From Winogradskya humida (GTDB taxonomy: Bacteria; Actinomycetota; Actinomycetes; Mycobacteriales; Micromonosporaceae): 64,000 bases of DNA. Below are positions 16,962-24,344 of this stretch, piece by piece. The notes beneath the pieces were generated by a model. The model did no database searches. It had not been told where the DNA came from and saw nothing but the letters and a program-made list of their open reading frames with translations. A program made the position numbers and the translations under genes. Location of the stretch: positions 180,017-244,016 of the forward strand of contig NZ_BOMN01000010.1 in NCBI RefSeq assembly GCF_016862215.1, in the 5' to 3' direction. The first letter of the stretch is position 1. The number at the start of each line of letters is the position of its first letter.

Positions 16962-17210
16962 ATGAAGCAGACGCAGTGGGTGGTGTTCCTGTCGGTCCAG
17001 GGCGACGTCTCCTGGCAGGACAGGCGGGCCTGGGAACGCTGACTGCGCGGCTGGGGCATCGACTGGGACCCCTTCCGCATCGGCGAGGTCCGCATCGACC
17101 GCTACCAGGGCCGCACCCCCGACGGCCGCGCCATGTGCTCGTGGCACTGGAGCGTCGCGCAATCCGCCCTCGACCGGCTCGGCATCGGACCCCCTACGCC
17201 TCCCCGGTAA
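16962..17210 (+). pseudogene. Small gene interrupted by an in-frame TGA
   Basis: Frame starts MKQTQWVVFLSVQGDVSWQ, reaches TGA at 17040-17042 after 26 codons, then continues open for 55 more codons (LRGWGIDWDPFRIGEVRID ... GRAMCSWHWSVAQSAL) to a TAA at 17208. The sequence on both sides of the TGA has ordinary high-GC coding character, and the start has a leaderless promoter. A TGG (Trp) to TGA change is the simplest reading, either a real pseudogene or a sequencing error. Function not recognised. Confidence 0.55.
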
Positions 17211-17472
17211 GCCCCTCCTCGGCGCCATGACTGCCTGCGCCGGCGAGGCGGCGCAGCTCGTCGGCCGCGTCGGGGCTGCCTGCGGCGGCGAGGCGGCGCA
17301 ATACGTCCAGGTCTCCTCGCTCGCCGGCCAGCTCGACGAGCGAGGCGATCGCGTCCAGCTCGCCGTCCGCGCCCTTGATCCGCAGACCGGCCAAGTCCGC
17401 ACTCCCAGCCGTCACCCTCCCAGCCGTCCCCCTCCCAGCCGTCGCGCTCTCAGCCGCAGGACGCTCAGTCAT
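17194..17472 (-). CDS. Small Ala/Arg/Gly-rich hypothetical protein
   Basis: 92 aa. The N-terminal third has short repeats (AGRGTAGRVTAGS) encoded by 15-base near-repeats around 17405-17460. The rest looks like helical pairs (DAIASLVELAGERGDLDVLR, then AADELRRLAG) in a HEAT- or Sel1-like style. The ATG at 17472 has GAGGAG upstream and overlaps the stop of the preceding gene by 8 bases, so the two are likely co-translated. Not recognised. Confidence 0.55.
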   Translation of the reverse strand: MTERPAAESATAGRGTAGRVTAGSADLAGLRIKGADGELDAIASLVELAGERGDLDVLRRLAAAGSPDAADELRRLAGAGSHGAEEGLTGEA

Positions 17473-17983
17473 GGGCGATCTCCTCGTCGGGCGTGACCCG
17501 CCGGGCGTTCACCGACGGGTTCCGCTGGAGGCTCTCGATCAGCCCGGCCGGGCCGCCCACGCAGCTGTAATCATCGTCCCAGAGCGCCGAGACCAGCCAC
17601 GACCGGTCCACGGGAAAGAACAGATCGGGCAGCGCACCACCACCGTCGCGCATGTGACCGGTGCGCCAGGTGAGCGCCTCCCCGGGCCCGCCCTGAACCA
17701 GAACGTACGGCCACTCCCAGTAGAGCAACACCCGCGGAGCCTCGCCGAAAACGACATCGTGCGCACCGGTCTCGAGAAAACCCAGCCACCACGGCTGCCC
17801 GCCGCCATACCGGGTGACCTCGGCAACAACGGCCCGCTCGTGTTCGGTGATCGACACGTCGGCGGGACGCTCGACCGTGGCGTAATCCTCGAAGATCCGC
17901 GGGATCGCCGTGGTGACCGTCCGCCCGGGCACGGTCTGCCCGACGAGCCAATCCACGTCCCGGGCGGTGCCGATGACTGCCAT
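17465..17983 (-). CDS. Hypothetical protein
   Basis: 172 aa, mostly soluble, rich in aromatic residues (PWWLGFLETG, LLYWEWPYVLVQGG, LFFPVDRSWLVSALWDDD), with no signal peptide or membrane helix. Ends VNARRVTPDEEIAHD. A GGAGA site precedes the ATG. It reads into the following small gene with an 8-base overlap. I do not recognise the family. Confidence 0.65.
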   Translation of the reverse strand: MAVIGTARDVDWLVGQTVPGRTVTTAIPRIFEDYATVERPADVSITEHERAVVAEVTRYGGGQPWWLGFLETGAHDVVFGEAPRVLLYWEWPYVLVQGGPGEALTWRTGHMRDGGGALPDLFFPVDRSWLVSALWDDDYSCVGGPAGLIESLQRNPSVNARRVTPDEEIAHD

Positions 17984-18041
17984 GCGATGTCTCCCCGTCG
18001 CCTGCTCGTGGGTCCGGCCCGATCGCCGTGCCCGAACACGA

Positions 18042-18082
18042 AACGGCGGCCACGCCGGCCGGAGCCGGGCGTGACCGCCGTT
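18042..18082 (-). terminator. Terminator hairpin of glnA
   Basis: 15-bp inverted repeat (18042-18056 / 18068-18082) with one mismatch, starting 18 bases after the glnA stop on the minus strand, followed by a short TTTCGT. Confidence 0.75.
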
Positions 18083-18099
18083 TTCACAGCGTCAATGGA

Positions 18100-19524
18100 T
18101 CAGACGTTGTAGTACATCTCGAACTCGTGCGGGGTCGGACGCAGGCGCACCGGGTCGATCTCGTTGGTGCGCTTGTAGTCGATCCAGGTGGAGATGAGGT
18201 CCGGCGTGAAGACGCCGCCCGCGGTGAGGAAGTCGTTGTCCGCCTCGAGCGAGTCGAGGACCGCGTCGAGCGAGCCCGGGACCTGCTTGACGCTGCCCCA
18301 CTCCTCCGGCGGGAGGTCGTAGAGGTCCTTGTCGATCGGGGCCGGGGGCTCGATCTTGTTCTTGATGCCGTCGAGGCCGGCCATCATCTGCGCGGAGAAC
18401 GCGAGGTACGGGTTCGACGACGGGTCCGGGACGCGGAACTCGATGCGCTTCGCCTTGGGGTTGCTGCCCGTCACCGGGATGCGGGTGCAGGCGGAGCGGT
18501 TGCGCTGCGAGTAGACCAGGTTGACCGGGGCCTCGTAGCCGGGCACCAGGCGCCGGTAGGAGTTGACGGTCGGGTTGGTGAACGCGAGCAGCGACGGCGC
18601 GTGGTGCAGCAGGCCGCCGATGTACCAGCGGGCCATGTCCGACAGGCCGGCGTAACCGGTCTCGTCGTAGAACAGCGGCTCGCCGCCCAGCCAGAGGCTC
18701 TGGTGGGTGTGCATGCCGGAGCCGTTGTCCCCGAAGAGCGGCTTGGGCATGAACGTCGCGGTCTTGCCGTGCTCCCAGGCGGTGTTCTTGATGATGTACT
18801 TGAACATCTGCATCTGGTCGCCGGCGTGCAGCAGCGTCGAGAACTTGTAGTTGATCTCGGCCTGGCCCGCGGTGCCGACCTCGTGGTGCGAGCGCTCGAC
18901 GATGAAGCCGGAGTCGATCAGCCGGCGCACCATGGCGTCACGCAGGTCGGAGTAGTGGTCGAGCGGCGAGACGGGGAAGTAGCCGCCCTTGTAAGCGGTC
19001 TTGTAACCGCGGTTGCCACCCTCTTCGTCCTTGCCGCTGTTCCAGGCGCCCTCGACCGAGTCGATGTAGTAGAAGGCCTGGTTGGCGGAGGTCTCGTGGC
19101 GGATCGAGTCGAAGATGTAGAACTCCGCCTCGGCGCCGAAGAAGGCGGTGTCGGCGATGCCGCTGGCCGCCAGGTAGGTCTCGGCCTTCTTGGCCACGTT
19201 CCGCGGGTCACGGGAGTAGGCCTCACGCGTGAACGGGTCGTGGATGAAGAAGTTGAGCGCCAGGGTCTTCTGGATCCGGAACGGGTCGATGAAGGCCGTG
19301 TTGACGTCCGGCAGGAGCATCATGTCGGACTCGTGGATGGCCTGGAACCCGCGGATCGAGGATCCGTCGAAGGCGAGGCCGTCGGTGATGACACTGTCGT
19401 CGAACGATTCCACCGGCATGTTGAAGTGCTGCATCACGCCGGGAAGGTCACAGAAACGTACGTCGACGAACTTGACGTCCTCATCTTTGAGGTATCGCAG
19501 GAGTTCCTCGGGATTGGCGAACAC
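18100..19524 (-). CDS. glnA: Glutamine synthetase type I, GlnA
   Basis: 474 aa, the standard GSI length. Synthesises glutamine from glutamate, ammonia and ATP as a cytosolic dodecamer. Seen: [26 protein letters not shown] metal-site Glu residues, [22 protein letters not shown] and the adenylylation loop [10 protein letters not shown] with Tyr402. Tyr402 is the target of GlnE, encoded 13 kb away. The GTG at 19524 is chosen over an ATG at 19551 because AGGAGG lies just before it and the protein then begins [12 protein letters not shown] as in homologues. A four-half-site GlnR box lies upstream. Confidence 0.97.
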   Translation of the reverse strand: MFANPEELLRYLKDEDVKFVDVRFCDLPGVMQHFNMPVESFDDSVITDGLAFDGSSIRGFQAIHESDMMLLPDVNTAFIDPFRIQKTLALNFFIHDPFTREAYSRDPRNVAKKAETYLAASGIADTAFFGAEAEFYIFDSIRHETSANQAFYYIDSVEGAWNSGKDEEGGNRGYKTAYKGGYFPVSPLDHYSDLRDAMVRRLIDSGFIVERSHHEVGTAGQAEINYKFSTLLHAGDQMQMFKYIIKNTAWEHGKTATFMPKPLFGDNGSGMHTHQSLWLGGEPLFYDETGYAGLSDMARWYIGGLLHHAPSLLAFTNPTVNSYRRLVPGYEAPVNLVYSQRNRSACTRIPVTGSNPKAKRIEFRVPDPSSNPYLAFSAQMMAGLDGIKNKIEPPAPIDKDLYDLPPEEWGSVKQVPGSLDAVLDSLEADNDFLTAGGVFTPDLISTWIDYKRTNEIDPVRLRPTPHEFEMYYNV

Positions 19525-19597
19525 ACGTCCTCCTGGCACAGATTTCTTCAATTACGCGAGGCGGCGTCGGCCGCCACGGTGGCTAGGCTGGTCTGCG

Positions 19598-19603
19598 ACG
19601 CTA
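19598..19603 (-). promoter_or_regulatory. Candidate glnA -10 box
   Basis: TAGCGT on the minus strand, 10 bases downstream of the last GlnR half-site; it predicts an approximately 65-base leader before the glnA GTG. Confidence 0.4.
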
Positions 19604-19613
19604 GGCCCCGGCG

Positions 19614-19651
19614 GTTGCCCAGGCGTATCCCTATTGTTTCCGCCGTGTTAC
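19614..19651 (-). promoter_or_regulatory. GlnR binding site upstream of glnA
   Basis: On the minus strand GTAAC-n6-GAAAC-n6-GATAC-n6-GCAAC: four half-sites, each separated by exactly six bases (19651-19647, 19640-19636, 19629-19625, 19618-19614). This matches the actinobacterial GlnR box (gTnAC-n6-GaAAC, repeated). It predicts nitrogen-limitation control of glnA. Confidence 0.85.
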
Positions 19652-19762
19652 GGAGCCTGTGATTCGCGCGCGGCCAACCAGACCCTATCGCCGGTCAGGC
19701 TCTTGAGAGACCCAAATCCAAGCGACGGGTACGCCCACAGCATCGCCCACGAGCGCTCCGAT

Positions 19763-19768
19763 TACCCT
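19763..19768 (+). promoter_or_regulatory. -10 box, near-leaderless promoter of the RDD gene
   Basis: TACCCT ending 9 bases before the GTG at 19777. Confidence 0.45.
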
Positions 19769-19776
19769 CATGATCC

Positions 19777-20187
19777 GTGGCGACACGCAGCAACGGCAAC
19801 CCCGATCGTGCAACCGACCCGACCAGCATGGAACCGGGCGGCTTCCTCCGCCGCCTCGCCGCGCTCCTGATCGACTGGGCGCTCTGCAATGTGATCGCCA
19901 GCTTCTACGCCGATCCCCGCGTGGTCCCCTGGCCCCCGGTGGTCCTGCTGATCATCGTGAACACGTTCTTCATCGGCCTGTTCGGACAGACCCCCGGCAT
20001 GTTCCTGGCCCGCATGCGCTGCGTCTCGATCTTCGACGGCGGCGCCCTCGGCCTCCCGAAAGCCCTGCTCCGCGCCGTCCTGCTGGCGCTCTTCATCCCC
20101 GCCCTGATCATGAACGACAAACAACGCGGCGTACACGACCGCGCGGCCGGCTCGATCGTGGTCCGGATCCCGCCCGCCGGCCGCTGA
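19777..20187 (+). CDS. RDD family membrane protein
   Basis: 136 aa. N-terminal hydrophilic stretch, then the RDD-family pattern: GFLRRLAALLIDWALCNVIA (first helix with Arg and Asp), a second helix around VVLLIIVNTFFIGLFGQTPGMFLA and a third around LLRAVLLALFIPALI, ending with NDKQRGVHDRAAGSIVV. An RDD gene beside glnA is a conserved actinobacterial arrangement. Role unknown. The ATG at 19829 is an alternative start if the promoter reading is wrong. Confidence 0.85.
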   Translation: MATRSNGNPDRATDPTSMEPGGFLRRLAALLIDWALCNVIASFYADPRVVPWPPVVLLIIVNTFFIGLFGQTPGMFLARMRCVSIFDGGALGLPKALLRAVLLALFIPALIMNDKQRGVHDRAAGSIVVRIPPAGR

Positions 20188-20254
20188 AAAAGTTATCCAC
20201 AGGCTGGAAAGTCAGGCGAGCGCCGATCGGCGGCCGGGGAGCAGAATCTGGCGC

Positions 20255-23200
20255 ATGGACATCGGGGTGCTCGGCCAGGTCGAGCTGCGCTCCGGCACGG
20301 GCCAGCCCGTGCCGGTCGCGGGAGCGCGGCTGCGGACCCTGCTGATCATGCTCGCGCTCGAGGCGGGCCGCATCATCCCGGCCGCCCGGTTGATCGACGG
20401 TGTCTGGGGTGACGACCCGCCGGGCAGTGCCGGCGGCGCCCTGCAGGCCCTGATCGCACGACTGCGCCGGACGGCACCCGGGCTCGCCATCTCGACCGCT
20501 CCCACCGGATACCGCCTCGACCTGGATCGCGACCGGGTCGACGCGCACCGCTTCACCCGGCTGGCCGAGCAGGGCCGGGCAGCGCGCGATGCCGCCCTGC
20601 TGCGCAGTGCGCTGGGTTTGTGGCGTGGCCCGGTGGAGTTCCCCGAGACCCTCCGCGCCGATCGGGTGCGCCTCGAGCGGTTGCGGCTCGACGCCACTCA
20701 GGAGCGGATCGCGATCGAGCTGCGCTCCGGGCGTACCGATATCGTGCCGGAGCTGGAATCCCTGACCGCGACCCATCCGCTGCATGAGGACCTGGCCGCG
20801 TTGCTGATGCGGGCGCACGTCTCCGCGGGCAACGCGGGCCGGGCTCTGGAGGTTTTCGAGCGCATCCGTGCGGGGCTCGCCGACAGCCTCGGAGCGGACC
20901 CGTCCCCCGCACTCGCCGCGCTGCATCTGGAGACGTTGCGGGGGCAACCGGCCCGGGTGCGCGGCAACCTGCCGGCGCCGGTGAGCAGCTTCGTGGGCCG
21001 CGAGGACGACCTCGTTTCGGTGCGAGCGCTGCTCGGCGCGCATCGGCTCGTGACGCTGACCGGTCCGGGCGGCTCGGGCAAGACCCGGCTCGGCGTCGAA
21101 GCGGCGGCGACGCTGGCTCCGGGCAATCCCGACGGCGTGTGGCGCGTCGAGCTGGCCCCGCTCACCGATCCCGAGGAAGTCCCGCAAGCGGTGCTCACCG
21201 CACTCGGCCTGCGCAGTCAGGTGCGTCTTGCGCTGCCCGCCGAGCCCGCGGATCCCGTCGCCCGGCTCCGGGAGTCGCTGTCGGGCAGGCGCCTCCTGCT
21301 CGTGCTCGACAACTGCGAGCACCTGATCGACGCGGCCGCCGCTCTCACCGACGACCTGCTGCGAGCCGCGCCCGGCCTGCGTGTGCTCGCCACCAGCCGC
21401 GAGCCGCTCACCATCCCCGGCGAGCAAATCTTCGCCGTCGAGCCGCTCGCGCTGCCACCCGACGAGTCCGCTCCGGATGTGGGCGCCGCTCCGGCCGTGC
21501 GGTTGCTGCTGGACCGGGCCGGGCCCGGGTTCGTCCTGGACGCCTCGACCGTCGCGGCGGTCGTCCGGATCTGCCGGGCGCTGGACGGCATGCCGCTCGC
21601 CATCGAGCTCGCCGCGGCCCGGCTGCGCACCCTTCCCGCCGCGGTGCTCGCCGAACGGCTCGGCGACCGGTTCCGGCTGCTCACCACCGGCAGCCGCACC
21701 GCGCTCCCCCGCCACCAGACCCTGCGCGCGGTTGTCGACTGGAGCTGGGACCTGCTCGGCGAGGACGAGCGGGCGTTGTGGCGGCGCTTCTCGGTCTTCC
21801 CCGGCGGCGCTGACGTGACCACCGCCGAGCGGGTGTGCGACTCCGAGGTGACCGTGCTCGGGGCGCTGACCGACAAGTCGTTGCTGGTCCGCGACGGCGA
21901 CCGCTACCGGATGCTGGAGACGATCCGGGAGTACGGTCGCGAGCGGCTGGCCGAGGCCGGCGAGACCGAGCGGGTGCGGCTGGCCCATGCCCGGCACATG
22001 CTGGAGCTCGCGGAGCGCGCCGAGCCGCTGCTCAGGTCGGCGGATCAGCTGGTGTGGCTGCGCCGGCTGTCCGCGGAGCACGACAACATGCATGCCGCCG
22101 TGCGCATGGCGATCGAGGCCGGGGATCCCGGGACCGCGACAGCCCTCGTCGCCCGGCTGGGGTGGTATTGGTGGCTGCGCGGGCATCGCACCGAGGGTTA
22201 CTACCTGAGCCGTGAGGTGATCGCTCTCGACCCGGCGGACGTGCCGGGCGAGGATCTGGCGCTCGCCTATTGCTTCATGGCGCTCAACGGGCTGGAGGGC
22301 GCGGCGCCCATCGAAGAGGTGACCGCCTGGTTCCTCGCCGCCGAGCGCTGGGGCGCCGGCCCTGATTCGCGGCATCCGGTGCTCCGACTGCTCCGGCCCC
22401 TCGCCGCCATCTACCAAGCGGGCGGCCGGATCAACGAGATCGAGTTGCTCGCCGACGACCCGGACCCGTGGCTGCGCGCGCTGGCCACGATGATCACCGC
22501 CCAGCTGCGGCTCAACTTCGGGATGAGCGCCGAGACGGCCCGTGCCGAGATGCGCGAGGCGCTCGACGGCTTCCGCGCCGTCGGCGACCGCTGGGGCATG
22601 GGCTTCTCCCTGAGTTTCCTCGGCGACGTGGCGGCCGCCCGCGGCGACTTCACCGCCGCGGTGGCCTGGCAGCGTGAGGCGATCGCCCTGGTCCGCGAGG
22701 TCGGCATCCGCGAAGACCTGCCCCAGATGGAGGTCAAGCTCGCCGGCCGCCTCCACCTCGCCGGTGACCCCGCAGCAGCCCGGCACGCCCTCGCCGCGGC
22801 ACAGCTCACCGCCGCGGAGATCGGCGAGCCCATCACTCTGGCCTCGGTCGAATTCGGCTACGCGACCCTAGCCCGAGCCGAAGGCCACCTAGACGAGGCC
22901 CGCACCCGCACCGCCCGCACGATGACCCTGATCGAAAGAGCCACGTTCGCCCCGCAGTTCAAGGCCCTGGTCACGTCCGCCCAGGCCCTGATCGAGGCCG
23001 AGGACGGCAACCTCCCCGCCGCCCGCCACCTCCACGAAACCGCCCTCCGAACCGCAGTCGACGCCGTCGACGCCCCCGTGGTGGCCCAGGTCCTCACAGC
23101 AATCGGCGACTACGCCCTCCGCTGCAACGACCCCGCCGAAGCAGCCCGCCTCCTCGGCGCCGCCGACAAGATCCGAGGCGCCACCGACCACTCCACCCCC

Positions 23201-23374
23201 GACCTCCACCGCATCACCACCGCCGCCCGCCAAGCCCTCGGCGACGCGGCCTTCGCCCAGGCCTACGCCACAGGCACCGACGTCACCCTCGCCACCGCCC
23301 AACACGCCATCACCACCCTCACCACGGCAAAGGCCGCCGTCGTGACCCGCGCAGACGCGGACAGATCGGAGTGA
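20255..23374 (+). CDS. SARP/AfsR-type regulator (OmpR-HTH, BTAD, NB-ARC, TPR)
   Basis: 1039 aa. Domains in order: OmpR-type winged helix (about 1-90, beginning MDIGVLGQVELRSGTGQPV), bacterial transcriptional activation domain (about 95-235), then an NB-ARC/STAND ATPase starting SSFVGREDDLVSVRALL. The ATPase has Walker A GPGGSGKTRL near residue 269 and Walker B LLLVLDNCEHLID. A C-terminal region of TPR-like helices runs to the end. Proteins of this build switch on secondary metabolism or stress genes. No biosynthetic cluster is visible nearby, so the target is open. GGGGAG precedes the ATG. Confidence 0.93.
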   Translation: MDIGVLGQVELRSGTGQPVPVAGARLRTLLIMLALEAGRIIPAARLIDGVWGDDPPGSAGGALQALIARLRRTAPGLAISTAPTGYRLDLDRDRVDAHRFTRLAEQGRAARDAALLRSALGLWRGPVEFPETLRADRVRLERLRLDATQERIAIELRSGRTDIVPELESLTATHPLHEDLAALLMRAHVSAGNAGRALEVFERIRAGLADSLGADPSPALAALHLETLRGQPARVRGNLPAPVSSFVGREDDLVSVRALLGAHRLVTLTGPGGSGKTRLGVEAAATLAPGNPDGVWRVELAPLTDPEEVPQAVLTALGLRSQVRLALPAEPADPVARLRESLSGRRLLLVLDNCEHLIDAAAALTDDLLRAAPGLRVLATSREPLTIPGEQIFAVEPLALPPDESAPDVGAAPAVRLLLDRAGPGFVLDASTVAAVVRICRALDGMPLAIELAAARLRTLPAAVLAERLGDRFRLLTTGSRTALPRHQTLRAVVDWSWDLLGEDERALWRRFSVFPGGADVTTAERVCDSEVTVLGALTDKSLLVRDGDRYRMLETIREYGRERLAEAGETERVRLAHARHMLELAERAEPLLRSADQLVWLRRLSAEHDNMHAAVRMAIEAGDPGTATALVARLGWYWWLRGHRTEGYYLSREVIALDPADVPGEDLALAYCFMALNGLEGAAPIEEVTAWFLAAERWGAGPDSRHPVLRLLRPLAAIYQAGGRINEIELLADDPDPWLRALATMITAQLRLNFGMSAETARAEMREALDGFRAVGDRWGMGFSLSFLGDVAAARGDFTAAVAWQREAIALVREVGIREDLPQMEVKLAGRLHLAGDPAAARHALAAAQLTAAEIGEPITLASVEFGYATLARAEGHLDEARTRTARTMTLIERATFAPQFKALVTSAQALIEAEDGNLPAARHLHETALRTAVDAVDAPVVAQVLTAIGDYALRCNDPAEAARLLGAADKIRGATDHSTPDLHRITTAARQALGDAAFAQAYATGTDVTLATAQHAITTLTTAKAAVVTRADADRSE

Positions 23375-23378
23375 ATGA

Positions 23379-24230
23379 CTAGCCCTTGAGGGTCTCGGTG
23401 ATCTGGCGGGTGGTGGCGGTGGCTATTCGGGGGTTGGTGTGGGCGTAGGAGACGAAAGCGTTGATGCCGCCGGCCAGGGACCAGCCTCGGCCTCTTGCCC
23501 AGGTGGCGTCGTCGATGGCGAGGCGGTTGCGGAAGATCGGGCGGGTTTTCGCTGAGAGGAGGGTGAAGGCGATGGTGAGGTCGGGGGACGGATCGCCGGC
23601 GCCGAGGCCGCCGAAGTCGATGACCGCGGTGAGGTGGCCGTTCTCGGTGAGCAGGTTGCCGGTGTGGAAGTCGCCGTGGAACAGGACCGGGGGTCTGGTC
23701 CAGGCGGGGGCCGCGAGGGCGGCGTTCCAGACCTCGGTCAGCGCGGCGGCGTCGAATGTGTCGGCCGCGGCGGCGATGTTGGCGCGGCAGGATTTGTCGC
23801 GGTCGGACAAGGGGTCGGAAGCCAGGCCGGTGGAGGGCGGGATGGCTTGCAGGGCGAGGAGGAAGTCCGCCAGGGCCAGGGCGGTCTCGGGGGTGTCCAA
23901 GGTGGTGGTGGCGACCTCGCCGGGGAGCCAGCGGGTCACGGCCCAGGGCCAGGGGTATCCGAGGTCCGGTGTGCCGACCGCTACCGGGGACGGAATTGTC
24001 AGGGGGAGGTGCGGGGCCAGGCGGGGCAGCCAGGTCAGGTCCTTGGTGGCCTGGCCGATCGCGCCGTCGTGGCGGGGCAGCCGGACCGTGAGGGCGGGAC
24101 CCAGCCGGTGGATCACGTGGTCCGAGCCGGCTGGATCGAGCAGGGTCAGGGGCAGGTCCGCCCATTGCGGAAACTGCGTGTCGACCAGCTTGCGGACCAG
24201 AGCGGTGTCGATCGGCGGGCGATAACTCAC
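23379..24230 (-). CDS. Aminoglycoside phosphotransferase (APH) family kinase
   Basis: 283 aa protein-kinase-like fold. The catalytic loop HGDFHTGNLL and the metal-binding VIDFGGLGAGDPSPDL are intact. Near the N-terminus RLGPALTVRLPRHDGAIGQ corresponds to the ATP-binding strands, and PWPWAVTRWLPGEVA to the hinge. Substrate unknown; family members phosphorylate antibiotics, sugars or choline-like metabolites. It is the last gene of the minus-strand series and ends 4 bases from the SARP regulator gene. Confidence 0.85.
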   Translation of the reverse strand: MSYRPPIDTALVRKLVDTQFPQWADLPLTLLDPAGSDHVIHRLGPALTVRLPRHDGAIGQATKDLTWLPRLAPHLPLTIPSPVAVGTPDLGYPWPWAVTRWLPGEVATTTLDTPETALALADFLLALQAIPPSTGLASDPLSDRDKSCRANIAAAADTFDAAALTEVWNAALAAPAWTRPPVLFHGDFHTGNLLTENGHLTAVIDFGGLGAGDPSPDLTIAFTLLSAKTRPIFRNRLAIDDATWARGRGWSLAGGINAFVSYAHTNPRIATATTRQITETLKG

Positions 24231-24243
24231 CCACCCAGCATGA

Positions 24244-24299
24244 ATCAGGCGAGCCCGAGCGGCAGAGATCAGGCGAGCCCGGGCGGCAGAGATCAGGCG
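24244..24299. repeat. 24-bp direct tandem repeat
   Basis: Two near-identical 24-base units (24244-24267, 24268-24291, beginning ATCAGGCGAGCC) and a partial third, between the APH gene start and the terminator of the phytase-like gene. Confidence 0.75.
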
Positions 24300-24338
24300 G
24301 CCCCGGACCCGCCTGAGGGTCAGGCGTGCCGGGGCCGC
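24297..24338 (-). terminator. Compound hairpin terminator of the phytase-like gene
   Basis: Outer 10-bp arms GCGGCCCCGG / CCGGGGCCGC (24297-24306, 24329-24338) enclose a second 7-bp stem CGCCTGA/TCAGGCG. It starts 7 bases after the stop codon. No clear U-tract. Confidence 0.7.
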
Positions 24339-24344
24339 GCCGGA

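Noticed and set aside
17040..17042. TGA as selenocysteine codon
   Set aside because: No SECIS-like hairpin evident directly downstream and no selenoprotein family resemblance; Trp loss is simpler.
20193..20201. TTATCCACA DnaA box between the RDD and SARP genes
   Set aside because: Single isolated copy with no cluster, AT-rich unwinding element or dnaA/dnaN nearby.
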